A DNA stretch of 64,000 nucleotides from Methanobacteriota archaeon (GTDB taxonomy: Archaea; Thermoplasmatota; Poseidoniia; Poseidoniales; Thalassarchaeaceae). How positions within the stretch are numbered: position 1 is the first letter of the stretch; the number at the start of each line of letters is the position of its first letter. A program made the translations under genes and the position numbers. Below, piece after piece: positions 1 to 9,854 of the stretch. The stretch spans positions 69,267 through 133,266 of the forward strand of contig PAYZ01000017.1 of NCBI GenBank assembly GCA_002716085.1, in the 5' to 3' direction. The notes beneath the pieces are model-generated. The model did no database searches and had not been told where the DNA came from. It was given only the letters and a program-made list of their open reading frames with translations.

Positions 1-3000
1 CGAGTAACCCCTGCTTTCAAACGTCGCAAATGCTGAAGCGGAAGAGAAGTATGTTACCTGGGGGTTGAATTCCACGTCGACACCATGTGGACCCCGCGGG
101 AAAGATAGGTCGAGTCTGATTTCTGCAGACCAAGTCCCATTTTCATAGAATGAGGTCTGTGAAACAATGAACGAGTCTGATTGCCCATCGATAGTGAAAA
201 TCAGAGTTGGGTTTAGGGGGTTGCCGGACCTGTCGGTCAATGAAGATCCGTTGCTCGAAGTAAGTGTCCCTGATATGTTGAAAAACTCGCCCGGTAGGGG
301 GTTTGCAGAAATTGTATCAATGGCCATATTGGTTGTTGAGCGGACTGTAATGGTGTTGAGAATATGCATTGCGGGATGAAGGTCCGAAGAGCCGTTGAAC
401 CATAGGGTGACATTTACCATTCCGAGTGGGTGATCATGCGGAATCTCGAATTCAAAGGATGCAGTTCCATCTAATGAAGAGGATTGCGGGATTAGCCATG
501 TATCGTGGAATCTTGCTTGCACCGAGAAGCCGGGAAGTTGCTGATTGTTGTTACTGAATTCCACTAGTCTTGTAGTTAGGGTGACGTTATCGCCTCTGTT
601 CACGATTGTGTTGACAAATGGGGTAGAGTCTATGAATTGAGAAACCCCCATCACAAGAATCGGTGAGATCCCTGTTCCAGTGAGATAGAATGGTGTGGAG
701 CCGTTGATCACACTAACAACTACTGTCCTGTCCCCCCTCAAGACACCATTCCCCAGGGTATCTGTGGGCACTGATATGTTGAAGGAGCCATTACTGGAAG
801 TGGTGAAGTTTTCGATCAGGATCTCTTCTGGTTCATCTAGGAAGAAGACAGTGAGTCCAACTGGTCCCTGAACTGTCCTGTTTGAATCTGAAGAGTCGGT
901 TACATTGCCTTGTACTGAGAAGTACTGGAGAGCAGTAACTTGGGAAGGTATTGAAGTGATTTCTACTGAGCTCTGGACCTGTACAGTTAGATTGACGAAG
1001 CTTTCGTTAGCAAGCCACCTTCCTGCATTTGCATCCGAAAGAGAATCGGTAATGTCGTCTGGAGCGTGTATCCTGACTTCGTAGAATCCTGGAGCCACTG
1101 ATGATGGTATTACTGGATCGAATGAAGCGATTCCATCTTGATTTGTGGAAGCGCTCTGTAGCAGCTGCTGTTGGGGTCCGCCCCAGTCAAAATACAATTC
1201 TAGGTTAGCGTCGGAAATTTGTCTGGAGTTGTCCTCCACATCCGTGACTGTTGACTGGACGATTAGTTGGTCCCCTGCTACGACTATAGCCGAGGTTGGC
1301 TCCGACTCCAAGACGAACTCTGTCTGAACTCCAATCTTGATTATGGTGTGATCTGCTGGATTGTAGTAACTCCCCCCTACTGGTGGATTAGCAAGGAAAT
1401 TAAGGGAGATTTCTAGCTCATAAACTCCAGAGGGGATTCCAGAAGGTATTTCGAATGAGAGGTTGTAAATTCCGGTCGTGTTGTTCGTCCATCCTGAAGC
1501 CAGAGTGTACGTAGTAGGCGCAGAGGGCAATCCCCCAGGAGTGTCGGGGAGGGACGATGGTACCTTCAGTTTCAGGATTACAGAAGTGTTGTTTCCTGAA
1601 ACTTGACTCTGGAGGGCCAAGTCTTCCGCGAACCCTGAGACTGAATTTGTGAATCCCCGTACACTCCATTCATTGGCCAGAGTAGCAGTTGCATTTGCCA
1701 AGCCCCTAACCCTAACTTGCTCAGAAGTAGAATTGGGTCTGAGCCATGTAGATCCACCATAGGAAAGTTCCCACGAATAGTCGCCAGGAACTAGGGCGGA
1801 ATCAGTAGTGAAGCTTACCTCGAGCCTTCCCGAATTTGTTTCTGACTGGTTCCAAACCTCTATTCCATCGAAGTTGAGCGAGTAGTTGCCATCGAAGGTT
1901 GCGAAGGATGTCCCGGTGTGGTCGCTAAGGAAGACGTCGACTTCGTAAGGGCGCCCCCTAATTGCTGGATCTAGAGAGTAGTTGAAAACGACATAGCTTC
2001 TGATTCCAAAGGTGTCAATAAATTGCTCTTGATCGTCGGCATTTAGGTCGTCGGAGTCGAATTTCAGTCTCACGTCAATCGGACCTGCCACTATTGGAAC
2101 CTGTGATGATTCGAGGGACCAGGAGATGGAAAAGTTACCCGGTGAAGGAGTCCATGAAGAGGAGTTAAGGTACCAACTGGAGATCTCGATGAAGGGGCCA
2201 GAAGCCTCAGCGCGCCTCATTTCAAGGATCAGTGTCCCATTTAGAGAAGTGGGCGATGGGCCCCTACTGAGTACCGTTCCATTCAGGAAGATATTGCTGT
2301 CAATCTCAAGTATTGAGTTGTTGAGGCCCTGTGACTCCAGAGTTACTGTGAGGTTTGGTGACAGAGTGATGTTAAACTCCAAGGAAAGAGTCTCTGGCCT
2401 TGCATGGTATTGGGGTGGGGTCTGATTGTTGAGATCATTGAAATGCCATCCTAGGAATGAAATTGTGGCATTCATCGGGCCCAATGGTTCCAACTCGTCT
2501 ATAGGCACTATGAACTCAAAGTAGCCCCCTCCTGAGACATTAGAAACTATAGAGACAAATCCGTCTACGGATGATGAGTAGTTCAGCAGGACCTGGAGAT
2601 CATCCACCAAAGAGGGATCCAAATTAGGGGAGCTGGCCCAAGACAATTCTCCGGTAAGTGTTGAGTTGACCCCTATGCCAAGCATGGGTGAGGAAAGTGG
2701 TAGGGGCTCGATTATTGAAATTGACACGTTGTCTGTTACGTTCAACTGCCAAGGCATTGTGATTCCTTGGTCCCCCACATATCCAGTCTCTGAAGTAAGA
2801 ATTACCAATGACCCGAACCCGGGTTGGATTACTTCGCTAGGGAGGCCGGAGAGGTTGAACGAGCCATCGACCTCTGTGACTGCGCTAGCTACTAGGTGCT
2901 CTGGAAGAGCGGCGCTTCCGGGTACTTGCGCAGAGAGACCTGGATCTACAAGGTACATGGAAATCGGTATGTTTCCTGCAGCAGTCTGATTTTCCGAGAA

Positions 3001-6000
3001 TTCCAATGTGCCATCAACCCAAATCTGTTCAGAAGAAGAAGTGTCTCTTTCAACCTGGGTCGGCCCCCAGGATGAGACTTCTACAGAAACTAGTGACATC
3101 TCTGGACATGCTTGGAATGGAATCCAGCCCAAATCAAGCTCGCCCTGGTTCTGATTAGTCTGGAGGTGTACCTCGGCCCACCTTGAGAAGTCCTTTCCGA
3201 ATACCTCGATTCCCTCGCCATTCCATAACCCGCCCGAAAATCCTGTGACTTTCCTAGTGGGTATTCCTGCAATCCTAAGCATTGTAACGAAGACAGTGGT
3301 GAATTCGTCACAACTGCCCTCATGTGATGAGTTTAGAATCCAATGGCTGATGTCGCTATCATTTCCCAATCCGTCTGCCCTACCAGACCCCTCGTGATTC
3401 CTCAGGAAGGTAATGGTGTCATTTCCGTTGATCAGGAAGTCCTGTATTGCAGTAACTTTATCCCAAGCAGAGATAGCTCCAGAATCGTTCAGAATTTCTT
3501 GTGTAAGGATCTTTACGTAATCTCCGTTATCGTGGAAATGCTGTGGCAAATCCTTGCCATATTCAGAACCTGCGAAAGCAGTGGTATTCTCCCTAATTTC
3601 CGTTGAGAAGATTACTTCGGGGGCATTTACGTACAATTCGCCCACTATAGCGCTATCAACCAGTACGTCTCTAGTGAAATTGGAAAAATTTAGTCCGGCA
3701 GAGATATCTGACCAAGTGGTGTAGTTGACTGTATTGTATGGCTGAATTAGCTCCTGACCTGGGAAAATATAACCGGCTTCTTCAAAAATAATCTCCCAAG
3801 ATAGGGGGGATGAGTGATTCCAGAAAGAAGGATCAGCAACTCCCTGTTCAGTAGAGAAGTCCGACAACATAGGAGTATTCCCAATTAAACTAGAGTTCAC
3901 CCCCCAAGATACCCCTGTGTAGTAGTCATATGTGTGCCACCTCCAGTAGTGGGTTATTCCGGGGTCCATTCCCTGCGATGTGTTTGATGCGGTGAAAATA
4001 AGTGAGTTTTCGAGTATGTCGTCATCCGGATCAAAAGGATCGCCCGGAGAACCCAGACAATCCAAATCCCAGAATTCGGGAGTGCATTCTTCTCCGTCTG
4101 GGACTCCTCCGCCATCAGAATCGGGGTCCCTCCAGTCGGTTCCCAACAACTCCTCGATTGAATCTGGAATACCGTCTCCATCGGTGTCTAGTGGATTGAT
4201 ATCATCATCTGGATTGTCTTGGGGGTTTGTTCCATCTATGTACTCCTGGCCATCATCCACACCCCCATTGTCTGTATCAGCGACATTCCAGAGTGTGAAC
4301 CATACATCGGTGGTGAAGTTTCCTCCAATGCCGATTTCCCCCAAGCCGAAAATAATGTCGCATCCAGTTGTATTCTCGTAGTAGTTATTCAGACCGTCTT
4401 CATCCGTGTCCAAGATATTGTGGCATGGTTCCCTAGGATCCGTAAGGTTGAGGATTTCTGAGAGGTCGTCCACCCCGTCTCCGTCCGTGTCATATAGGGT
4501 TGGATCCGAGAGGTAGCCCCAAGCTGCGGTTAGCTCCTCCCAGTCTGCTAGGCCATCACCATCTGAATCCTCGTAATCATCATCACACCATGGGTCGTTC
4601 ACAGCTCCAACTGTTGCATTCCAACACCAAGAGCCATTATTGAAAACAATAAAATCGGAGTTCTCTGGACGTGCGGGGTCTACATCCCTAAGAGAGTCAG
4701 ATTGCAAGAATGAGTATCGAAATGGCGTTCTAGAGCCATTTTCTGAGACATAGTAGCCATGTGGGGGGTTCCCCCTCCAGTCCTCTGGATTTGGATTAAT
4801 TCCTTCGGAAGAGTTCAGGGACAGAACTTGGGAAATTGGGTCCCAGTCTATGATCGAAAATTGGAGCTCAAATATCGAAGTGCAAGGGTCCGTGTTTCCA
4901 GGGAATCCCTCATTCCCATCATTGATTCCTCCTCCATCGGAGTCAGAAACGTTCCAAAGAGTGCAAGAGTTGTTTTCCTGATAGTTCTGAATTCCATCCG
5001 AGTCGAAATCTCCCTCATCGTTAATCCTTGTTGGATCGGTCTCCCCAGGGTCTATGATACCATTCCCATTAAGATCCTCTTCGCCATCGTCTAGGTGGTC
5101 TCCATCGGTATTGTTGCTTCTGGGATCTGAGCCTTGTGCGGGATCCCCATATGTTCCATTGTACTCTATGCCATCTTCGATCCCATCCGAGTCCGTATCA
5201 ACTGAAGTGGGGTCGGTAAGAATTACCAAGCTTTCTAGAGAATCATTCAGGCCATCCCCATCCGTGTCATTGTTGAAAGGATCGGTTTGAGTAATGCCAT
5301 CAACTTCGGCAGTGAAAATCTCGCATCCACCGGGACCTAGGCCCAATATTGGGTTGCATGGGGATTCTGTGGCTGTCATATTTATTGGGCCAGTTCTAAA
5401 GTACGGGGTAGGGGGGAATGTTGATCCGTTCCTTGTGCCCCAGGTTGGGTTGACGTACTCGTAGATATTGGCAAGTCCATCAGAGTCGGGGTCCCCATAT
5501 GTTCCATCCTGATTGGAATTTGAAGTTGGGTCCAAACCATTTGCAGCTTCCCAACCATCTGGCATCCCATCGCCATCGGTGTCCCATCCGTTCGGATCTT
5601 CGTCCTCCATCCCATCACCGTCATCGTCATTTGAATTGCAATCGGCGTCTCCGTCGAAGTCATCATCGTTCAAGTCTACCATTCCGTCGTGATCATTGTC
5701 GAAAGTGTCAGCACAAATATTGCCGCGGGGGTCTTCATCGAACCCATCTGAACCAGAACCCTGTAGAACTTGCATTGCACTCTCCTCGTCCCAATCGGAA
5801 ACTGGGACCGTGCCATTCCACCAGACTCCATTTTCAAGAACGTTAGTTGTGGCTGGATCGTCCCAAGCTACAGGGATCCCATAGCGATACTCGTTTAGGT
5901 TAGAAAGTCCGTCCATGTCCGGATCTCCGGAAGAGCCGTTTTCACCTGATGACGAAAGAGGGTCTAGTCCGTACTGCCATTCCCAACCATCTGGCAGACC

Positions 6001-6285
6001 GTCGTTGTCAGAATCCCAGTCTTGGGGTTGGGTATTGATGAGGAACTCTATACCATAAGGTAGACCATCTGCATCTTGATCGGTGGTAGCGGATACTTCG
6101 AAAGCTCCAATCTGAATGCCCGCAGAACTGGACAAAACTAAGATCATTGAGAACAAGGCTGCCGACCTTTTCTTGGGATGATATGAGGTTGGCTCGCAAA
6201 TGCCGATTTCTAATCTCATTGCTACATTCCCAATCCCATGGTGATATCCACGGGTCTTAAGAAGAATGGAGCGAAGTTCGGACAT
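1..6285 (-). CDS. Giant secreted protein: TSP3-like repeats, transglutaminase-like domain, beta-sandwich repeats (3' end outside window)
   Basis: The ORF track omits this gene because it has no stop inside the window. The minus frame starting at ATG 6285 has no stop in any line I checked across the C-terminal half and to base 1, so at least 2095 residues are encoded. It begins 9 bases after the stop of the upstream 999-aa gene. The N-terminus has a signal-like segment after KKRSAAL; ATG 6219 is an alternative start. Residues roughly 70-780 are Asp-rich calcium-binding-type repeats such as DTDGDGMPDGWE and DSDGLAN. Next comes HYWRWHTYDYYTG, like the lead-in of TgpA-type transglutaminases, then a transglutaminase-like core with SHEGSCDEF, RIAGIPTRKVTGF, RWAEVHL and GWIPFQACPE. 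The remaining 1000 residues look like tandem Ig or CARDB-like beta sandwiches rich in N, S and T. The role is probably a cell-surface or secreted adhesin, processing factor or envelope protein. The substrate is unknown. Confidence 0.85.
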   Translation of the reverse strand, partial: MSELRSILLKTRGYHHGIGNVAMRLEIGICEPTSYHPKKRSAALFSMILVLSSSAGIQIGAFEVSATTDQDADGLPYGIEFLINTQPQDWDSDNDGLPDGWEWQYGLDPLSSSGENGSSGDPDMDGLSNLNEYRYGIPVAWDDPATTNVLENGVWWNGTVPVSDWDEESAMQVLQGSGSDGFDEDPRGNICADTFDNDHDGMVDLNDDDFDGDADCNSNDDDGDGMEDEDPNGWDTDGDGMPDGWEAANGLDPTSNSNQDGTYGDPDSDGLANIYEYVNPTWGTRNGSTFPPTPYFRTGPINMTATESPCNPILGLGPGGCEIFTAEVDGITQTDPFNNDTDGDGLNDSLESLVILTDPTSVDTDSDGIEDGIEYNGTYGDPAQGSDPRSNNTDGDHLDDGEEDLNGNGIIDPGETDPTRINDEGDFDSDGIQNYQENNSCTLWNVSDSDGGGINDGNEGFPGNTDPCTSIFELQFSIIDWDPISQVLSLNSSEGINPNPEDWRGNPPHGYYVSENGSRTPFRYSFLQSDSLRDVDPARPENSDFIVFNNGSWCWNATVGAVNDPWCDDDYEDSDGDGLADWEELTAAWGYLSDPTLYDTDGDGVDDLSEILNLTDPREPCHNILDTDEDGLNNYYENTTGCDIIFGLGEIGIGGNFTTDVWFTLWNVADTDNGGVDDGQEYIDGTNPQDNPDDDINPLDTDGDGIPDSIEELLGTDWRDPDSDGGGVPDGEECTPEFWDLDCLGSPGDPFDPDDDILENSLIFTASNTSQGMDPGITHYWRWHTYDYYTGVSWGVNSSLIGNTPMLSDFSTEQGVADPSFWNHSSPLSWEIIFEEAGYIFPGQELIQPYNTVNYTTWSDISAGLNFSNFTRDVLVDSAIVGELYVNAPEVIFSTEIRENTTAFAGSEYGKDLPQHFHDNGDYVKILTQEILNDSGAISAWDKVTAIQDFLINGNDTITFLRNHEGSGRADGLGNDSDISHWILNSSHEGSCDEFTTVFVTMLRIAGIPTRKVTGFSGGLWNGEGIEVFGKDFSRWAEVHLQTNQNQGELDLGWIPFQACPEMSLVSVEVSSWGPTQVERDTSSSEQIWVDGTLEFSENQTAAGNIPISMYLVDPGLSAQVPGSAALPEHLVASAVTEVDGSFNLSGLPSEVIQPGFGSLVILTSETGYVGDQGITMPWQLNVTDNVSISIIEPLPLSSPMLGIGVNSTLTGELSWASSPNLDPSLVDDLQVLLNYSSSVDGFVSIVSNVSGGGYFEFIVPIDELEPLGPMNATISFLGWHFNDLNNQTPPQYHARPETLSLEFNITLSPNLTVTLESQGLNNSILEIDSNIFLNGTVLSRGPSPTSLNGTLILEMRRAEASGPFIEISSWYLNSSSWTPSPGNFSISWSLESSQVPIVAGPIDVRLKFDSDDLNADDQEQFIDTFGIRSYVVFNYSLDPAIRGRPYEVDVFLSDHTGTSFATFDGNYSLNFDGIEVWNQSETNSGRLEVSFTTDSALVPGDYSWELSYGGSTWLRPNSTSEQVRVRGLANATATLANEWSVRGFTNSVSGFAEDLALQSQVSGNNTSVILKLKVPSSLPDTPGGLPSAPTTYTLASGWTNNTTGIYNLSFEIPSGIPSGVYELEISLNFLANPPVGGSYYNPADHTIIKIGVQTEFVLESEPTSAIVVAGDQLIVQSTVTDVEDNSRQISDANLELYFDWGGPQQQLLQSASTNQDGIASFDPVIPSSVAPGFYEVRIHAPDDITDSLSDANAGRWLANESFVNLTVQVQSSVEITSIPSQVTALQYFSVQGNVTDSSDSNRTVQGPVGLTVFFLDEPEEILIENFTTSSNGSFNISVPTDTLGNGVLRGDRTVVVSVINGSTPFYLTGTGISPILVMGVSQFIDSTPFVNTIVNRGDNVTLTTRLVEFSNNNQQLPGFSVQARFHDTWLIPQSSSLDGTASFEFEIPHDHPLGMVNVTLWFNGSSDLHPAMHILNTITVRSTTNMAIDTISANPLPGEFFNISGTLTSSNGSSLTDRSGNPLNPTLIFTIDGQSDSFIVSQTSFYENGTWSAEIRLDLSFPRGPHGVDVEFNPQVTYFSSASAFATFESRGYS

Positions 6286-6293
6286 TGGTGGAC

Positions 6294-9293
6294 TCAGACT
6301 AGTTCTACATCATCATCGTCATAGTTCTCTGTGGAGGTAACTTCCTCCTGAGCCACTACTGGAGCGGGGATTTCTTCAAATTGATCTGAGCTAGCAGATT
6401 CTTCTACGGATAGTGATTCTATAAGTTGCATTTGTTTGGCCCATCTGCCCCTGTTAATCCTGCTCTGGATGCCTGCAAAAAGCATCAGGACGCTAACTGC
6501 AGCTAGAACCAAAGATATTGGCCTAGGATGAGTAATCTCGTTCATTATTATCTTTGAGAAAGATCCTATCTCAACTACTGCATTCAGAGTAAAATAGGCG
6601 GTCGATCTCTGAGAGAAGCTCTGCTCCGTGTCGAGGGGTGTGGCAGTGATGGTAATTGGAACATTATCACCGTTGTTTGCAGAATCTGAGACTGAAATCT
6701 CGACGGTGAAGGCCTCTTCGTCAAAGGCTTCTACTACTATCAGAGGAGAGCCCGAGAGCCCTCCAATCCCAACTTCCCAACCACTAGCATCGACATCGGC
6801 CTCAAGCAAGACCGTAATCGGACTATTCCCATCGTTCTTCACCTTCATTTGGATGGAGTAATCGTTTCCCGGGGATAGCTTGGCATTCTGCGACACCTGG
6901 AGAATCTCAATAGTTGGCTCGTCTGCTTCGATCTCGAAGGTCATTGGAAGGTCGAAGTATCTGGGCTCATCTTCTTCGGAATCCTCAATGATCCTAAGGA
7001 ATATCGTATGATTCCCCACCTCAACCTGATCTGTCATTGTTACTGCTATCTGGACCTCAGTGAAATCTCCGGGCCCTAGGGAAATCCTGGGAACTGTTTC
7101 CCCATCCGCATTAGTAATCTCATACTTCCACTGACCGTATGTAGGGTCCCTTTCTGTATTCTCATCGAGAGCTGCTGGGTTCTGCAGAATCCACCACGAT
7201 GCTGAGTCCAACTCTGTTTGACTGTTAGTTATTCTAGCTCTGAACTCCAAGTAAGGGCTTTCGGAATCGGGGCCATCCCAACAACGTGAGACCTTCATGT
7301 GCCCTAGTGGGGTTCCATCACAGTCTTGGGAAATTTCTCCCCTAATCCCATATGTCCTTTGAACGGTGAATGAAACGATTGTGCTTACGTTGGCTTTATT
7401 TCCGCTAATAACCTCAATCTCTATCTCTCCAATATCCTCGTCATCCCTGTCGAGGCTAGGCTTAACCCCGAGAATAAGGACCAATGTGTTGTGCCTAGCC
7501 ATTAGAGACGTATGGAACGTCCCATCCCCCTCGTCCTCAAGTATGCGTTGACCGGATAAGTTGTCATGAAGCTGAAAAATTGATTTTGATCTCTTCAGTA
7601 TGTCTATTCTGAAATAGTCGGAGTCGAAACCTGTGTTGAAAATCTCTAGTATGAATGGGTTAAACTCACCATATTCGGCGAATCTTGGAATAGATGAGTC
7701 GAAGAAATCACCCCTAGAAGAATTCGCAATGGGCACCTTGTGATCATCCGACCAAACAGAAACCACTGGTGGCTGGTAGACGTCCATCTTCTCGACATTC
7801 AAGGTAAGTGTGTCTTGGTGAACGACGGAGATTACGCCCTCGACGTCTGCTTCCCCGATGGCCCGGATCTCAATCTTTCTTGGCATACCAGTAAGATCTT
7901 CGGGGGCGTAAAGTGAAACCACAGGGTTCAGACGAGTACCCCCGGAGCTCATCTCGTAACCTCCTGGAGAGTCGAACTCCACTAGCCATGAGCTGCCAAG
8001 ATCGGTAAGCACCTCCAGTTCGACATTCATGGACTTTGTAGAGTCCCCCCTGTGAACAAGAATCAGGGGGATGGAGGTGACCTTTCCTGGAGCGAAGTAC
8101 TCGACCCCCCTGTCCCAATAGTGCTTTAGTGAGACGCCAAATTGGTGCATCTCTATTGGTTCATGCTCAATCTCGATGATGTTCCCCCCTATGTCAAGGA
8201 TCTTCATTATCGCAGTATATTCCCCTGGAGGGAGTCCGCTGTCGTAAGTATGGAAGTACTTGCCAAATATACCAGTACTGGAGTCCTCAATTTCCTCAGA
8301 ATCCCCCGAAATCCTCTCATCTATCTCGTAGCTCCCATCCGGCCCCCTGAGGAGGATGTCCACTCTGGAAATATCTGCTCTCCCAAAGGCACTAATGGCG
8401 TCGATGGAGAATTGCATCTCCCGGTCCTCATCTATATCATGTGGGTACCAATCTAGTTCTGGACCCTCTGCGATATTTGCCCCTTCTCTTTGGACTACCA
8501 AGATGCTGTTCATGAGGGCATTACCTTGGGCTTCCAATTTCGAAAACTTGTTCGGTTCATTGTCTATCCTGTTGAAGGCGACATCAGCTGAACAGTCGGA
8601 TCCTCCGAAGGGGCTCCCGCTGCTGTCGCAGCCGGACATGCTTGCTCTAACCTTGACAATCAGTCTGTCGTTCTTCTTTATCTCGAAGGATTCAGAATTT
8701 CCAATTCCAACCTCTATGACTTCGTGATCAAAGTCACAGCTGCTTCCGAATGAAGATTCGCAAACAGACCCTCTGTAAGTGGTGCTGCCGAGAAAGTCTG
8801 ATGAAGTTGTAATCGAAACCGTCCAATCCACATTTGAGTTCTGTGCCCCCTCTGCTTTGAGGAAAAGATCCACTGGAACATAGTAAGAATCATTGTCGAA
8901 GAATTTCCTCCCGAAAAGCTCCATAGACGAAAGCAATGATACCGACATGAACTGAGCATCTTCATCCAATGCGCTGACAGATAACTGATCATCATCTGCA
9001 GCGGGGGCTTTGGTTGAGATCAAGCCATCCATCCCGGATGTCTGATTTGCCCCGGGATCGATGAAATAGAGCTTGTACTGGTTGGCATCCGGATCACTAT
9101 CGGAAGAGAAGAAAGGCTGAGGGTCCTCGAGTTCAGAGGCCCTGTAAGTGGCCCCATATGGCGATAGAAGCAAGATGGCCAGAGAAAATGACACGAGGGC
9201 AGCATGGTGCCTGGTTGCGCTGGGTCTGCTATTTCGCACGAGTGTGCGCCGCATTCCGGATGTTAAAGAGTTCGGGAGGTTGGAGCCTTTCAT
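6294..9293 (-). CDS. Membrane-anchored extracellular beta-sandwich protein
   Basis: The 999-residue protein has a signal or anchor segment near residues 30-50 (LVSFSLAILLLSPYGA). A long extracellular part of beta-rich repeats follows, resembling NEW3/CARDB-type modules (patterns like SPGNDYSIQMKVKNDGN). Near residue 930 there is one C-terminal membrane helix (ISLVLAAVSVLMLFAG), then a basic stop-transfer and an acidic cytoplasmic tail ending in DDDDVELV. This is a type I surface protein layout. ATG 9254 (MRRTLVRNSR) is an equally good start and gives a more compact signal peptide. It lies directly upstream of the giant TSP3/transglutaminase protein with a 9-base gap, so the two are probably co-transcribed and may act on the same surface structure. 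I do not recognise a specific family. Confidence 0.85.
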   Translation of the reverse strand: MKGSNLPNSLTSGMRRTLVRNSRPSATRHHAALVSFSLAILLLSPYGATYRASELEDPQPFFSSDSDPDANQYKLYFIDPGANQTSGMDGLISTKAPAADDDQLSVSALDEDAQFMSVSLLSSMELFGRKFFDNDSYYVPVDLFLKAEGAQNSNVDWTVSITTSSDFLGSTTYRGSVCESSFGSSCDFDHEVIEVGIGNSESFEIKKNDRLIVKVRASMSGCDSSGSPFGGSDCSADVAFNRIDNEPNKFSKLEAQGNALMNSILVVQREGANIAEGPELDWYPHDIDEDREMQFSIDAISAFGRADISRVDILLRGPDGSYEIDERISGDSEEIEDSSTGIFGKYFHTYDSGLPPGEYTAIMKILDIGGNIIEIEHEPIEMHQFGVSLKHYWDRGVEYFAPGKVTSIPLILVHRGDSTKSMNVELEVLTDLGSSWLVEFDSPGGYEMSSGGTRLNPVVSLYAPEDLTGMPRKIEIRAIGEADVEGVISVVHQDTLTLNVEKMDVYQPPVVSVWSDDHKVPIANSSRGDFFDSSIPRFAEYGEFNPFILEIFNTGFDSDYFRIDILKRSKSIFQLHDNLSGQRILEDEGDGTFHTSLMARHNTLVLILGVKPSLDRDDEDIGEIEIEVISGNKANVSTIVSFTVQRTYGIRGEISQDCDGTPLGHMKVSRCWDGPDSESPYLEFRARITNSQTELDSASWWILQNPAALDENTERDPTYGQWKYEITNADGETVPRISLGPGDFTEVQIAVTMTDQVEVGNHTIFLRIIEDSEEDEPRYFDLPMTFEIEADEPTIEILQVSQNAKLSPGNDYSIQMKVKNDGNSPITVLLEADVDASGWEVGIGGLSGSPLIVVEAFDEEAFTVEISVSDSANNGDNVPITITATPLDTEQSFSQRSTAYFTLNAVVEIGSFSKIIMNEITHPRPISLVLAAVSVLMLFAGIQSRINRGRWAKQMQLIESLSVEESASSDQFEEIPAPVVAQEEVTSTENYDDDDVELV

Positions 9294-9355
9294 GCATCGG
9301 TTATGGCACGCTTGCCTCCGCTCGGTTGAAATCGAAAGTCAGTGCCCGACTACCT

Positions 9356-9441
9356 GCAGGGGTACCCGAGCTGGTCAAAGGGGCCGGACTTAAGCTCCGG
9401 TGCATAGTGCTTCATGGGTTCGAATCCCATCCCCTGCACCA
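9356..9441 (+). tRNA. tRNA-Leu (anticodon TAA), CCA encoded
   Basis: The acceptor stem GCAGGGG (9356-9362) pairs with CCCCTGC (9431-9437). The anticodon stem-loop is CCGGA-CTTAAGC-TCCGG, with anticodon TAA. A long variable arm follows, then a T arm with GGGTTCGAATCCC. The discriminator is A at 9438, followed by a genomically encoded CCA (9439-9441). The long variable arm and anticodon both fit a class II leucine tRNA reading UUA. It is divergent from the surface-protein pair on its left and convergent with folB on its right, whose stop codon begins at 9443. Confidence 0.95.
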
Positions 9442-9442
9442 A

Positions 9443-9850
9443 TCATGTCCTGAGTCTTGTAATGCAACAGCCAAGATCACCACTAATGTCGGAAATCCCT
9501 ACTTTGGAGATTTTTACTGAGGCAGCCACTATTTCCCTAATTTCAAAAATCCTGTCCAAAATCTCATTTGCGAGATTTTCCAAGAGGTCGAATCTCCGAA
9601 TTTCAATTACATTTCCAACTATTTCGCTGAGAAGCTCATAGTTTACCACATCTGCAATTCCTATTGCTTCATTTGGCTTTCCTGAAATATGAGCGGCATA
9701 GACATCGAATTTGACTGGTTGTTTTGCCCCAAATTCGTAATCATTAATTCCAACTTCAATTTCTCTCAAAGAATTCTCCAGAAATACCACAGAGGCTTCT
9801 CCTCTAGTTTCCCTAATCAAATCCAAAAGTGCATCTTGTAAGTCGGCCAT
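9443..9850 (-). CDS. folB: Dihydroneopterin aldolase-like protein (FolB family)
   Basis: FolB enzymes cleave dihydroneopterin to hydroxymethyl-dihydropterin in folate synthesis. The protein has the family's tunnelling-fold layout: GINDYEFGAKQPVKFDVYA near the N-terminus, then VVNYELLSEIV, then LLENLANEIL, and it has the usual length of about 135 residues. The track ORF starts at 9868, but ATG 9850 (MADLQDALLD) avoids overlapping the upstream SDR gene and leaves a 4-base gap, so I prefer it. The pairing with a pteridine-reductase-like SDR supports a pterin role. Many archaea use the unrelated MptD for this step, so a FolB-type enzyme here hints at bacterial ancestry (inference). Confidence 0.8.
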   Translation of the reverse strand: MADLQDALLDLIRETRGEASVVFLENSLREIEVGINDYEFGAKQPVKFDVYAAHISGKPNEAIGIADVVNYELLSEIVGNVIEIRRFDLLENLANEILDRIFEIREIVAASVKISKVGISDISGDLGCCITRLRT

Positions 9851-9854
9851 TAGC

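Noticed and set aside
3980-4381. Plus-strand Ser/Pro-rich ORFs over the Asp-repeat region (also 5054-5290, 5499-5846)
   Set aside because: They are the complement of GAT/GAC-rich TSP3 codons in the giant minus-strand gene and have no family features.
3950-6100. Repetitive DNA that could look like a repeat array or CRISPR
   Set aside because: The repeats are imperfect, vary in length and keep the reading frame; they encode protein repeats and have no constant spacer pattern.
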